Assembly (NCBI GenBank): GCA_045654805.1
Contig: JAZOOD010000035.1
Span: forward strand, 1 to 14,803
Direction of reading: 5' to 3'
Length of the DNA stretch: 14,803 nucleotides
From: CAZNKU01 sp045654805
GTDB lineage: Bacteria; Bacillota; Clostridia; Monoglobales; Firm-18
Part shown: positions 1 to 7,744 of the stretch, piece by piece
Numbering within the stretch: the stretch's first letter is position 1
How the letters are laid out: each line of letters starts with the position of its first letter
The notes under the pieces: model-generated
What the model was told of the DNA's origin: nothing
The model's database searches: none
Seen by the model: the letters and a program-made list of their open reading frames with translations, nothing else
Translations under genes and position numbers: made by a program

Positions 1-94
1 CACAATACGATAATCGATGTTCCCGCATATCCATTATAACAGATGCTTTGAATTCTGGCGAGTACTTTCTTTGTTTTTGCCCTTTTTTACTCAT
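1..94 (-). CDS. IS3-family transposase OrfA, N-terminal 31 residues (runs off window)
   Basis: Reading leftward from ATG at 94-92, the first residues are MSKKGQKQRKYSPEFKAS followed by a short helix and REHRLSYC. The KYSPEFK opening is typical of the helix-turn-helix OrfA of IS3-family elements (IS150-like group). OrfA binds the inverted repeats, and a programmed frameshift normally joins it to the DDE-containing OrfB, which would lie outside the window. A GGAGGTG ribosome site lies at 104-110, 9 bases before the start. That site is part of a long hairpin formed with the end of the element (see the hairpin at 99-138). Intactness of the rest cannot be judged. Confidence 0.85.
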   Translation of the reverse strand, partial: MSKKGQKQRKYSPEFKASVIMDMREHRLSYC

Positions 95-98
95 AAAA

Positions 99-138
99 AT
101 ATGCACCTCCAAAAGTGTCTAACTTTTGGGGTGCATAT
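99..138 (-). promoter_or_regulatory. IS-end hairpin covering the transposase ribosome-binding site
   Basis: On the minus strand the arms at 138-123 and 115-99 pair over 16 bp with one bulged base (opposite + strand T108) and a 7-base loop (122-116). The downstream arm contains the whole GGAGGTG ribosome site of OrfA. Any RNA entering the element from the mscS side would hold both arms and could fold the site shut, whereas RNA starting inside the element would lack the first arm. The stem is followed by a short run of T, so it might also terminate incoming transcription. The pairing is seen directly; the function is inferred from similar arrangements in IS10 and IS50. Confidence 0.65.
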
Positions 139-159
139 CAAAAAGCTACAGCTCTTATT

Positions 160-972
160 TTATTTATTTAAATGTACATCCAATTGCGGATATGGTATAG
201 ATATGTTATTTTTGTCAAATTCAACCTTTATTTCTTCAAGCATATCAAACCTTACGTCCCAATAATCCTCGGAATTACACCAAGAACGGAATGCAAATTC
301 CAAAGCGTTATCTCCATGGTTTGAAAGTCTTGCCATAGGTTCGGCAGGCTCTTTGATAACCTTTGGATGTCTGTTTGCAATATCAAGTAAAATATTCTTT
401 ACCTTTTCGATGTCGGAATCATAACCAACAGTTACATTTATATCAACACGTCTTTTATCCTGTTCAGATGCGTTTACAAGCTTGTCGTTCGAAACTATAC
501 TGTTTGGAATAATAATCTTTCGATTATCTGCTGTTGTAAGGTGAGTATAGAATATGCCTATTTCAGTAACAATACCGTTTTCTCCACTTATGGTAATAAA
601 ATCACCCATTTTAAAAGGCTTGAAAATAAGTATTATAAGCCCACCTGCAATGTTTGATAAACTACCTTGTAATGAGAGGCCGATGGCAACAGCCATAGAG
701 CCCAATATGGTTATGAATGATGCCATATTAATGCCTATAACACCCGCAGCAGTAATTATTACAAGAGCTTTTAGAGCAATTGAAATGAAGCTCTTTAAAA
801 ATGATTGCACTCCTGGGTCAAGCTTTGTAAAGACCTTTCCCTTTACAATGATTTTTACAAGTAATTTAGTGAGTTTAAAGCCTGCAACTAATACTACAAT
901 CCCTAGAATAAGTTTACCTGCAATATCTACCGCATATTGGGATATTGTCTGTATAATTGTTTCTAAATTCAT
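160..972 (-). CDS. mscS: MscS-family small-conductance mechanosensitive channel
   Basis: The 270-residue protein is close to the usual MscS size (E. coli about 286). Membrane helices lie near residues 18-42, 60-82 and 84-118. The third is the Gly/Ala-rich pore helix (GSMAVAIGLSLQGSLSN, 91-107). It is followed by the beta domain with FKMGDFI (120-126) and IPNSIV (155-160), and the C-terminal ISIPYPQLDVHL (257-268) is also characteristic. MscS opens when membrane tension rises during hypo-osmotic shock and releases small solutes. ATG at 972 has a GGAGG site. It sits 18 bp after the AEC permease and is the last gene of the leftward unit. No convincing terminator of its own is visible before the IS. 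Confidence 0.93.
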   Translation of the reverse strand: MNLETIIQTISQYAVDIAGKLILGIVVLVAGFKLTKLLVKIIVKGKVFTKLDPGVQSFLKSFISIALKALVIITAAGVIGINMASFITILGSMAVAIGLSLQGSLSNIAGGLIILIFKPFKMGDFITISGENGIVTEIGIFYTHLTTADNRKIIIPNSIVSNDKLVNASEQDKRRVDINVTVGYDSDIEKVKNILLDIANRHPKVIKEPAEPMARLSNHGDNALEFAFRSWCNSEDYWDVRFDMLEEIKVEFDKNNISIPYPQLDVHLNK

Positions 973-990
973 AATAAACCTCCTGCTATA

Positions 991-1932
991 CTAAAACAAG
1001 TTCAAGTATTTTGTCACTGCAACAATAAGGAATACAGTTAAAATTGAAAACACCGATGTAAATACAACTGTCTGTGCCGCAAGGTCGGAATCACCGCCCA
1101 TAGACTGTGCCATTGTAAAGGAGGACACTGCGGTAGGTGATGCAAAGATGCTGATTAATGTTACTATTGAAGCATCGCGGAACCCAAAAACATATGCGCT
1201 TAAACCTATTGCGGTAACAGGTATAATAATCAATTTAAGACTTAGTATAAATGCTAATTTTTTAATGTTGTCCTTTATGGAACTGAATGCAAATGAGCCT
1301 CCAAGTCCTATAAGAGCCAGTGGAGTTGCAACTCTTGATAAATCCCTTATAATATTTCCGCAAAAGTCAGGCAACTCTATTTTCAGTAATAAAAATATTA
1401 CACCTGTAAGTGACGATATTATAAGAGGATTTTTTGCAATTCCTTTTAAAATGTTAATAACATTTATTTTGCTTTTTCTAAAAGTTTCAAGACATACTAC
1501 AGCAAGCACGTTGTATAGTGGCACTATAAATGCTATTGCTAAAGATGTAAGTCCTGCGTTGCCATCGCCCATAAGTGATACCGTAACAGGCATACCATAC
1601 AAAACAAAGTTAGAACGGAATATCCCCTGTATAAATACACCGCATTTATTGTTTTCCTTTATGAACTTTGGCACAATAAACATCAATAATACATACATAA
1701 CAATTATAAAGGTTACGGCATATAATATCAGGTTTAAATTAAATATTTTATCAATCTCTGTTGTATATATGTTGTAAAATAAAAGACAGGGTAAAAACAG
1801 CTTAAAAACTAAATCATTTACCACTTTTATTCCTTTGGCATCATATAACTTGATTTGTTTAAATAAGTAACCAATTGATACATATATCAATATGGGGAAT
1901 ACAACTTTAAAGGCCAAAATAATACAATCCAT
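991..1932 (-). CDS. AEC-family permease (auxin efflux carrier-type transporter)
   Basis: The 313-residue protein is almost wholly hydrophobic, with about ten membrane segments split by a polar stretch near the middle, the usual AEC layout. Family-typical parts are the N-terminal FPILIYVSIGYLFK, the LVFKLFLPCLLFYNI segment, the R(S/N)FVLYGMPV-like stretch and a C-terminal FASPTAVSSFTMAQ loop. AEC proteins export or exchange organic anions such as malate, and in some bacteria amino acids; the substrate here cannot be read from sequence. The start at 1932 has a GGAG site (ACGGAGAAAG). It lies 14 bp after the GCS2 gene and 18 bp before mscS, so coupled expression is likely. Confidence 0.88.
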   Translation of the reverse strand: MDCIILAFKVVFPILIYVSIGYLFKQIKLYDAKGIKVVNDLVFKLFLPCLLFYNIYTTEIDKIFNLNLILYAVTFIIVMYVLLMFIVPKFIKENNKCGVFIQGIFRSNFVLYGMPVTVSLMGDGNAGLTSLAIAFIVPLYNVLAVVCLETFRKSKINVINILKGIAKNPLIISSLTGVIFLLLKIELPDFCGNIIRDLSRVATPLALIGLGGSFAFSSIKDNIKKLAFILSLKLIIIPVTAIGLSAYVFGFRDASIVTLISIFASPTAVSSFTMAQSMGGDSDLAAQTVVFTSVFSILTVFLIVAVTKYLNLF

Positions 1933-1946
1933 TTTCTTTCTCCGTC

Positions 1947-3227
1947 CTAAAATTCTGAGTATTCTTGAATGACTTTTTCTAAATCTTCTTTGTTTTTAAG
2001 AATATGATTTGCAGGACATTCAAGTTTTTCTGCCCTTTTATATAATTCTTTTATTATTTTTTCTTCTTGGAGATTTCTGCTCTTTAAACCATATTCGGAA
2101 ATTTTTATCATATCAACTGCATAATTTATTAATTCGTCTTTGGTAAATTCTTTAATACCTGCACCTTGTGAGACACATTTTCTTAAATATGAATTTGAAA
2201 GGTTTTTACCTTTCAAAAATCTTTCTGTCCGTTCAGTCGCTTTTTCAATATTGTGAGCAATACCAAGGTTAAAAGCAGGAGGAACAAAAGCATTTCTTAA
2301 TGGCTGTGTACAATCGCTCCGTATTTCCAGTGTGCCTCTGCAGGTTATTTCTATATGACGGAATGATAAAAAATATTCTATATCCTCTGCAGGATTGTTT
2401 TTGAAATATTCATTGATCGGCACGGGATAAAAACAGTTGTATTTGCCATCTCTTTTGTTGTTAAACATATGTCTGTTGTAAAAACTGTTCTCTATATCCT
2501 GTAATGTTTTATATTCATCGTCCACAGCCCCTGTATTGGTATTACATATTCCAAAGGCACTTTTGCTCCACAAATAATCACGGAAGCATATTGTGTCTCC
2601 GAAATTAAAATCAGGTGAATTGGAAAATAACATTCCTCTCAAAAAATCAATTTTTGCAAACAAAGTGGCGGCTTTTGGCAAATCATCAGGATTAATGTCA
2701 AGATGAGTCTGCACAGAGGAAAGGTATGAAGGGAAATCGGCATACTTATGTGTGTCATAATTTTCATATTTATGCAGATATTCGTCCACCATATTATATA
2801 CGGGATAGCTTACGTGGCTCTGTGTAATATATTTTTTGTATGGATTCGTCCCCATACCTGTGATAATATAATTGTATTGTCTTACAAAATTTTGTGCATC
2901 ACCAAAGTATTTGTAAAATCTATCCTTTATAAGGTTAAGATTACTATTGTAATTCATTGAAAATTCTATATTGTTATATGAATTATCAAAGGATATGCAA
3001 TCCCCATAATCATTTGTTATAAAAGCGGGGTTGCCGTCGGTGTCAGTATCCTCGACGGTAAAACCCTTGCCAAGGAAATAGTTAAGCAAGCTTAATGCCT
3101 TTTCCTTATCAATAGTTTTTTTGTTCAGGTTTATCATCGGAAATTCCAGTTCTACACCGATAGTACCTGTTTTTTTATTTAATAATGGTTTTATAAATCT
3201 GTTATTTATAATTTCTTTATAAGTCAT
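1947..3227 (-). CDS. Glutamate-cysteine ligase-like protein (GCS2 family)
   Basis: The 426-residue protein shows the hallmarks of the GCS2 carboxylate-amine ligase family. These are GVELEFP (24-30), with the acidic metal/nucleotide-binding residues, SVQTHLDI (171-178), FLRGMLFSNSPDF (195-207) and FRHIEITCRGTLEIRSD (289-305). Members join glutamate to an amino compound (cysteine in the classic case) using ATP and magnesium, giving gamma-glutamyl products in the cytoplasm. No glutathione synthetase (ATP-grasp) partner is visible in the window. The product could be gamma-glutamylcysteine or another gamma-glutamyl amide. ATG at 3227 has an AAAGGATGA site, only 4 bp after the preceding gene, implying translational coupling. 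Family membership is solid; the exact substrate is open. Confidence 0.82.
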   Translation of the reverse strand: MTYKEIINNRFIKPLLNKKTGTIGVELEFPMINLNKKTIDKEKALSLLNYFLGKGFTVEDTDTDGNPAFITNDYGDCISFDNSYNNIEFSMNYNSNLNLIKDRFYKYFGDAQNFVRQYNYIITGMGTNPYKKYITQSHVSYPVYNMVDEYLHKYENYDTHKYADFPSYLSSVQTHLDINPDDLPKAATLFAKIDFLRGMLFSNSPDFNFGDTICFRDYLWSKSAFGICNTNTGAVDDEYKTLQDIENSFYNRHMFNNKRDGKYNCFYPVPINEYFKNNPAEDIEYFLSFRHIEITCRGTLEIRSDCTQPLRNAFVPPAFNLGIAHNIEKATERTERFLKGKNLSNSYLRKCVSQGAGIKEFTKDELINYAVDMIKISEYGLKSRNLQEEKIIKELYKRAEKLECPANHILKNKEDLEKVIQEYSEF

Positions 3228-3231
3228 ATAA

Positions 3232-5046
3232 TCATCCTTTGAGATAATTGTACATAATTATCAGGCTGTCACCGTTTGTTATAAACTCATTTGGCTTAAA
3301 ATGATTATTGCCCGAACCATTTATAAGTCCCATACTTCTCGCAAGTTCCACATATCCCACAAGATTTTCAGGTATGTTATCATAATCATCAAAGTGCCTT
3401 ATAAAAATTTCCGACATATCGCCTACTGTACCATATCCTAAAATTCTCAGGAAATATTTTACGGCGTCGGCTCTTGTAACATATCCTTTTGAATCAGCTT
3501 CGTTTCGGTCCATTATGTTTTTGGAAAACATATATGAATATAGCATTTCGGATTGTTCATCTGTTAACATGCCAGTTGTACTTAATACAGGCTTTGTTCC
3601 CTTTATGAATTCACTTATTAGTAATAAATACTCTTGTTGGGTAATGCGGTCGGATAAAAAAACGTGACCTGATGATACGTATATATCACAGTCGGACATT
3701 TTTTTTGCAATTTCACCTGCATAATGAGAATTTATGTCTATGTAATTCATTTCTTTTGGTGAGTAATATATGCTGCCGTCATAATTTAATTGTTTGCCTG
3801 TTCTGGCATCAATTATACCTGTACCAGTTTGAGAAAGCTGATATACCGGAGTTAATACATTGTTGTCGCGCTTGTAATATCTAAGTTCAAGACCGCATTT
3901 GTTGAATAATTGTTGGTATGCATCTTCAAATGTGATTATTTTATTTGTAGATTCAAATTCTACATTATCCCAGGCAAAGGATATATTCTTTAATTTACCT
4001 TCCGTACAGTAAATATATAATCCATTGCTTTTGTAAGGAATATCATTAACCATTCTTTCGTACAGTAGAATGGTGCTTTGTTTATCTGTGTTTTTCCTTT
4101 TGATTGTGCTGTCTATGTATGAGGAGTAGTGTTTTTCAACAAATTTTTCCACTGCACTTTCTTCAAAAATTTCAGGAATAATATTTGATGTGTTATCCGT
4201 ATATTCAACCAATAGTCCTGTTTTTGCGTTTAAAGTCACTTCCTTTATACCCGCGGTATGTTCATAGGTCAGTGAAATAAGATATGTGTCATCACGGCTT
4301 TTTAAATAGTTTACCGATGTTATATCGTATTCATCTGTTATCCAAAGCTCACTTATGTTACGTATAATCTTATCTGCTTCCGCTATGGAAAGTGATGTAC
4401 CGTCATCTACGTATTCCGATACCTTCTCGGCGTTGTATGTTACATCAAAGTACCCGCCGGATGGTATTGTATAAGGCAGAGAAATTGTGTTACCTGTTAT
4501 CGCGTTTATAATTATGTCGTCTGCAGTATATGTAAGGTAAGTGTTGATTTTGTTATCAACAATTTTTTTGTTATATTGAAGATGAAGTCCAAGGGACAGT
4601 TTGTATTGCTGTTCAGCAGCGGTTATATCTATAATAGATGAAGAATCCTCAACTGTAATGTCATTGCTGAAGTTTTTAATATAACTAACAACCTCACCGG
4701 TACTGCTGTCTATAAATATAGATACGTTATCCACAGAATATTCAATATTTGAAATAATCCTTGGGAATGTTATATTGTATCCGTATGGATACGATTTGTT
4801 ATAGTTTATAGAATAATTGTCTGCCGTAATTTCGCTAACAACCTCGGGACAATGGTTTTCTAAAAAGTTCTGAGCAATATTTACAGCAATATTTTTAGAA
4901 ACAACAGGTAAAGTAAAGCTGTCCGTTCCCTGATATGGTACAGAATAACTTATAAGGCTGTTGTTTTCGTCATATGTTGAACTGTTGGCAAATGCAGTAG
5001 TATTAATGCACATTAATACACATAATATTAATAATTGTCTTTTCAC
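3232..5046 (-). CDS. Secreted YcdB/YcdC-repeat (PepSY-type) protein with C-terminal SLH-like region
   Basis: The start is GTG at 5046 with a GCAGGTGAT ribosome site. A Sec signal peptide is clear: MKR, then a hydrophobic core, with cleavage likely after AFA near residue 20. The body contains repeated PepSY/YcdB-like units with the pattern 'I-D-A-x-T-G-x-x-x-x-Y', for example IFIDSSTGEVVSYI, TLNAKTGLLVEYT and GIIDARTGKQLNYDG. The last 110 or so residues contain S-layer-homology-like motifs, including YVTRADAVKYFLRILGYG and FDDYDNIPENLVGYVELARSMGLINGSG followed by FKPNEFITNGDS. The protein is probably held at the cell surface. Its function is unknown; PepSY domains are often thought to inhibit peptidases. 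It sits after a terminator and 4 bp before the GCS2 gene. Confidence 0.82.
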   Translation of the reverse strand: MKRQLLILCVLMCINTTAFANSSTYDENNSLISYSVPYQGTDSFTLPVVSKNIAVNIAQNFLENHCPEVVSEITADNYSINYNKSYPYGYNITFPRIISNIEYSVDNVSIFIDSSTGEVVSYIKNFSNDITVEDSSSIIDITAAEQQYKLSLGLHLQYNKKIVDNKINTYLTYTADDIIINAITGNTISLPYTIPSGGYFDVTYNAEKVSEYVDDGTSLSIAEADKIIRNISELWITDEYDITSVNYLKSRDDTYLISLTYEHTAGIKEVTLNAKTGLLVEYTDNTSNIIPEIFEESAVEKFVEKHYSSYIDSTIKRKNTDKQSTILLYERMVNDIPYKSNGLYIYCTEGKLKNISFAWDNVEFESTNKIITFEDAYQQLFNKCGLELRYYKRDNNVLTPVYQLSQTGTGIIDARTGKQLNYDGSIYYSPKEMNYIDINSHYAGEIAKKMSDCDIYVSSGHVFLSDRITQQEYLLLISEFIKGTKPVLSTTGMLTDEQSEMLYSYMFSKNIMDRNEADSKGYVTRADAVKYFLRILGYGTVGDMSEIFIRHFDDYDNIPENLVGYVELARSMGLINGSGNNHFKPNEFITNGDSLIIMYNYLKG

Positions 5047-5061
5047 TTTATCACCTGCTAC

Positions 5062-5092
5062 ACAAAAATAACGGCAATATACGCCGTTATTT
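5062..5092 (-). terminator. Rho-independent terminator after the substrate-binding lipoprotein
   Basis: On the minus strand, AAATAACGGC (5092-5083) and GCCGTTATTT (5075-5066) form a perfect 10-bp stem around a 7-base loop, followed by a TTTTTG run. The upstream arm includes the stop codon of the lipoprotein gene (5089-5087). The GTG start of the next gene is only 16 bp beyond the T run. Either some transcripts read through, giving attenuated downstream expression, or the next gene has an unseen promoter. Confidence 0.85.
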
Positions 5093-5917
5093 AGTTAAAT
5101 TTGTACCAAACCATTTTTTTGATATTTTTTCTAATGTGCCGTCATCATTTAATTCGGTAATAATATTCTGCAATTTTTCATACATCTTTACATTGGATTT
5201 ATCAAGGCCAATGCTTCGTGTATTGGTGTATATAATTTCATCAAGAACTTTATAGTTTGAACTGTTGTTCTTTTGATAATAGTAAAAATATGAATCTTCA
5301 ATAATTAACGCGTTGATATTTCCGTTTGATAAGGCAGCTAAAGCTTTTTTTTCATTATAATATTTAATAAGCTCATCATTGTTTATGTTCACATCACTTA
5401 ACGCGGTAATGTGAGATAATGTATCGTCAACAACACCTGTTTTTTTACCTGACAAATCATTTTTACTTTCTATTTCGGAATATTTGTTACATACAATAAT
5501 ACAATGGTTAATTATATATGGCTGAAGCCACTTTAACTGATTGTTTATTGTATCGGCCTCTGTGTATCCGTTCATTACTATGTCAATTGTATTATCCTTT
5601 AAAAGAGAAGGGATTTTTGAAGTATCTATTTCCACAAAATTAGCTTTGATATCAGCCTTTTCAGCAATGGCATCAGCCAGGTCGGCGAGAAAACCGATGT
5701 ATTCACCGTTGGATTTTTTGTCAATATAAGGCAAACCTTGAACCTCAACACCTATGTCGATAATACCACTTTCTATAATGTTTTCCCAACGTGTGTCAGC
5801 ATTTTTTGTGTTGTTTGATTTTAACATAACATCTGTGCTTTCGGGTTTTGTGCATCCGCTTAAAATTGTCATACATATTAATATGAGAAAGACAAAAAAT
5901 ACTCTAATCTTCTTCAT
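5087..5917 (-). CDS. Amino-acid-type ABC transporter substrate-binding lipoprotein (SBP family 3), orphan
   Basis: The 276-residue protein starts with a lipoprotein signal (MKKIRVFFVFLILI, lipobox LSGC with the lipidated Cys at 22). It then has a family 3 solute-binding fold: GIIDIGVEVQGLPYID, GEYIGFLADLADAIAEKA, IPSLLKDNTIDIVMNGYTE, and the end motif DDGTLEKISKKWFG. It would sit on the outer membrane face and bind a small polar ligand. No permease or ATPase gene is nearby. The Arg that usually contacts the ligand carboxylate ('T-x-E-R' region) appears to be Ile124 here. ATG at 5917 was chosen because AGGAGG at 5924-5929 lies 6 bases away; an in-frame GTG one codon upstream is too close. It has its own extended -10 promoter and a terminator. 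Confidence 0.85.
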   Translation of the reverse strand: MKKIRVFFVFLILICMTILSGCTKPESTDVMLKSNNTKNADTRWENIIESGIIDIGVEVQGLPYIDKKSNGEYIGFLADLADAIAEKADIKANFVEIDTSKIPSLLKDNTIDIVMNGYTEADTINNQLKWLQPYIINHCIIVCNKYSEIESKNDLSGKKTGVVDDTLSHITALSDVNINNDELIKYYNEKKALAALSNGNINALIIEDSYFYYYQKNNSSNYKVLDEIIYTNTRSIGLDKSNVKMYEKLQNIITELNDDGTLEKISKKWFGTNLTK

Positions 5918-5973
5918 CACATACCTCCTGTATGTTTATTTGTAAATTTTAAGTTTAAGCCATGTCCGATATT

Positions 5974-6002
5974 ATTATATCAAAAAAATTACAAAAATGA
6001 AA
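5974..6002 (-). promoter_or_regulatory. Promoter (extended -10) for the substrate-binding lipoprotein
   Basis: The minus strand has TGATATAAT, an extended -10 with TATAAT at 5979-5974. Seventeen bases upstream is a weak -35, TTTCAT (6002-5997). The start point would fall near 5967, giving a leader of about 50 bases before the ATG at 5917. This promoter is divergent from the flippase promoter at 6022-6050. Confidence 0.65.
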
Positions 6003-6021
6003 CCCTTTTTGCAAATTTTTC

Positions 6022-6050
6022 TTGTCAATTTATCATAAATGTAGTAATAT
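6022..6050 (+). promoter_or_regulatory. Vegetative-type promoter for the MOP flippase gene
   Basis: TTGTCA (6022-6027), a 17-base spacer and TAATAT (6045-6050) match a housekeeping sigma-A promoter. The predicted start is near 6057, 19 bases before the ATG at 6076, with the GGGGGA ribosome site between. It is probably the main promoter of the yab cluster up to the terminator at 9842-9873. Confidence 0.75.
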
Positions 6051-6075
6051 GTAAGAAGTACAAGGGGGAAATACT

Positions 6076-7731
6076 ATGTCAAAAGGTAAAAAACAATCGT
6101 TTGTACAAGGCGCTTTTATATTAGTTATAGCAAGCTTGATAGTTAAAGTTGTGGGAGCTTTTTTTAAGATACCTCTTACACATTTAATTGATGATGAGGG
6201 TATGGGTATCTTTAATTCTGCCTATTCAATATACACGGTAATGTTTATAATTGCAACAGCAGGTTTTCCTACTGCGATTTCAAAAATGGTTGCGGAAAGT
6301 CTTGCGCTTAACCGCAAGAGAGAAGCAGAACGTATTTTTAGAATTGCAGTAGTTATACTTGCATTAATAGGAGTAACGGGGAGTCTTGTGCTCTTTTACG
6401 GTGCTGATATGCTTGCAGGGGTTATAAAGAGTGAAAGTGCTACTATGGCTATACAGGCAATTTCTCCGGCTGTAATTTGTGTTGCATTTATGGCGGTTTT
6501 CAGAGGATATTTTCAGGGAAGGCAAAATATGTATCCTACAGCAATTTCTGAAGTCGTCGAGGCTTTGGGTAAGCTTATTTTCGGTTATCTTTTTGCCTGG
6601 GTTTTTATAACCCATTCTGTGGAAAAAGCTGCGGCAGGTGCAGTTTTTGGAGTAACTATGGGCACAGTTTTGAGCTTCTTTTCCCTGTTTATTCTGTTTT
6701 TGGTGTATAAGAAAAATAAGGAACAATATCTTAGAAATGAAAGTACGGGTTCTTACAGAAGCCTTACAAAAAAGCTTATACGCATAGCTGTTCCTATTAC
6801 AATAGGGGCTTCGGTTTCATCACTTACTAATCTTGCGGATATGTTTACGGTAATGCGACGTTTGCAGGATATAGTTCAGGTGACTCCTGAATTTCTTGTA
6901 AAATATCAAAATATAATTGAAAAAATAACAGACTTTAACGGGACTGCAATAAGCGGTGATTTGGCAACGGCACTGTACGGACTTTATACAGGTAAGGCAA
7001 TTACTTTGTTTAATTTTCCACTGACAATGGTTGTTGCACTTGGTATGAGTGTTGTTCCTGTTATTGCGGGAGCATTGGCTAAGGGTGATAAAAATGCATC
7101 ACAGCGTGCGGTAAATACCGTACTAAAACTCACGATTTTATTTGCAATACCCTGTGCAATAGGTATGTATGTGCTTGCTGCACCTATTTTGCAGGTTGTT
7201 TTTGGGGATTCTCTTGCTGCTACCATGTTGCAAAAGCTTGCAATTTCAATTGTATTTGTTTCTATGCTTCAAATTACCACATCGATACTTCAGGCGTACG
7301 GAAGAACAGTAGTGCCTGTTGTCAATATGTTTGTGGGCGGTGTTATAAAGGTAATTGTTAACTACAACCTTGTTGCTGTTCCTTCGATAAATATTGATGG
7401 TGCTCCCATAGGTACTATGGTTTGCTACTTTACAGTTATGTCTCTTAATATGTTCTGGATTTTAAAGGAAACCAAATGTAAATTCAGTATAATAGAATAT
7501 GTTATAAAACCATTATTTGCCGGAAGTGTAATGGGAGTTGTGACGCATCTTTTGTATAACGGTCTATTGGGATACAGCACGGTTTTAGCTCTTGGTGGCT
7601 CAATTGTTGCGGCAATATTTGTTTATTTTGCAATGCTTGTTGTTGTCAGGGCTTTTATGGAGGAAGATATTTTAATGCTTCCAAAGGGTGATAAAATTTT
7701 AAAATTATTTAAAAAATTCCATTTGATTTAA
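6076..7731 (+). CDS. MOP-superfamily flippase (SpoVB/YtgP/YabM type polysaccharide or lipid II transporter)
   Basis: The 551-residue protein has about fourteen membrane helices and the N-terminal pattern of the SpoVB/MurJ-like group: GAFFKIPLTHLIDDEGMGIFNSAYSIY is followed by FPTAISKMVAE. Further in are FRGYFQGRQNMYPTAISEVVE (about residues 140-160) and a late helix ending GAPIGTMVCY. These proteins move lipid-linked envelope precursors across the membrane; Bacillus relatives act in peptidoglycan (YtgP) or spore cortex synthesis (SpoVB). Its place ahead of rqcP-yabP-yabQ matches Bacillus yabM, but sequence alone cannot separate the paralogues. The ATG has a GGGGGA site. The next gene starts 13 bp later. 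Confidence 0.9.
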   Translation: MSKGKKQSFVQGAFILVIASLIVKVVGAFFKIPLTHLIDDEGMGIFNSAYSIYTVMFIIATAGFPTAISKMVAESLALNRKREAERIFRIAVVILALIGVTGSLVLFYGADMLAGVIKSESATMAIQAISPAVICVAFMAVFRGYFQGRQNMYPTAISEVVEALGKLIFGYLFAWVFITHSVEKAAAGAVFGVTMGTVLSFFSLFILFLVYKKNKEQYLRNESTGSYRSLTKKLIRIAVPITIGASVSSLTNLADMFTVMRRLQDIVQVTPEFLVKYQNIIEKITDFNGTAISGDLATALYGLYTGKAITLFNFPLTMVVALGMSVVPVIAGALAKGDKNASQRAVNTVLKLTILFAIPCAIGMYVLAAPILQVVFGDSLAATMLQKLAISIVFVSMLQITTSILQAYGRTVVPVVNMFVGGVIKVIVNYNLVAVPSINIDGAPIGTMVCYFTVMSLNMFWILKETKCKFSIIEYVIKPLFAGSVMGVVTHLLYNGLLGYSTVLALGGSIVAAIFVYFAMLVVVRAFMEEDILMLPKGDKILKLFKKFHLI

Positions 7732-7744
7732 GAAGGGTGTAATA

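Larger units (their letters stand above)
1..140 (-). mobile_element. End of an IS3-family insertion sequence (partial)
   Basis: The minus strand carries the start of an IS3-type OrfA preceded by sequence resembling IS150-group ends (CCCCAAAAGTTAGAC on the minus strand, positions 117-131). IS3-family elements usually begin with TG. Two TG dinucleotides fit as the outer edge, at 134-135 or at 139-140, so the boundary is uncertain by about 5 bp. The element continues off the left side of the window, so its other inverted repeat and any target duplication cannot be checked. It lies about 20-25 bp past the stop codon of the MscS gene and reads in the same direction. Confidence 0.8.

Noticed and set aside
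141..165. AGCT-type inverted repeat as a terminator of mscS
   Set aside because: The loop would be only two bases, or the stem only weak A-U pairs; the T run is short. It is not strong enough to call.
554..994. Long plus-strand open frame opposite mscS (and others, such as 1148-1777 opposite the AEC gene)
   Set aside because: These are antisense shadows of well-recognised genes, with no ribosome site and no family-like sequence.
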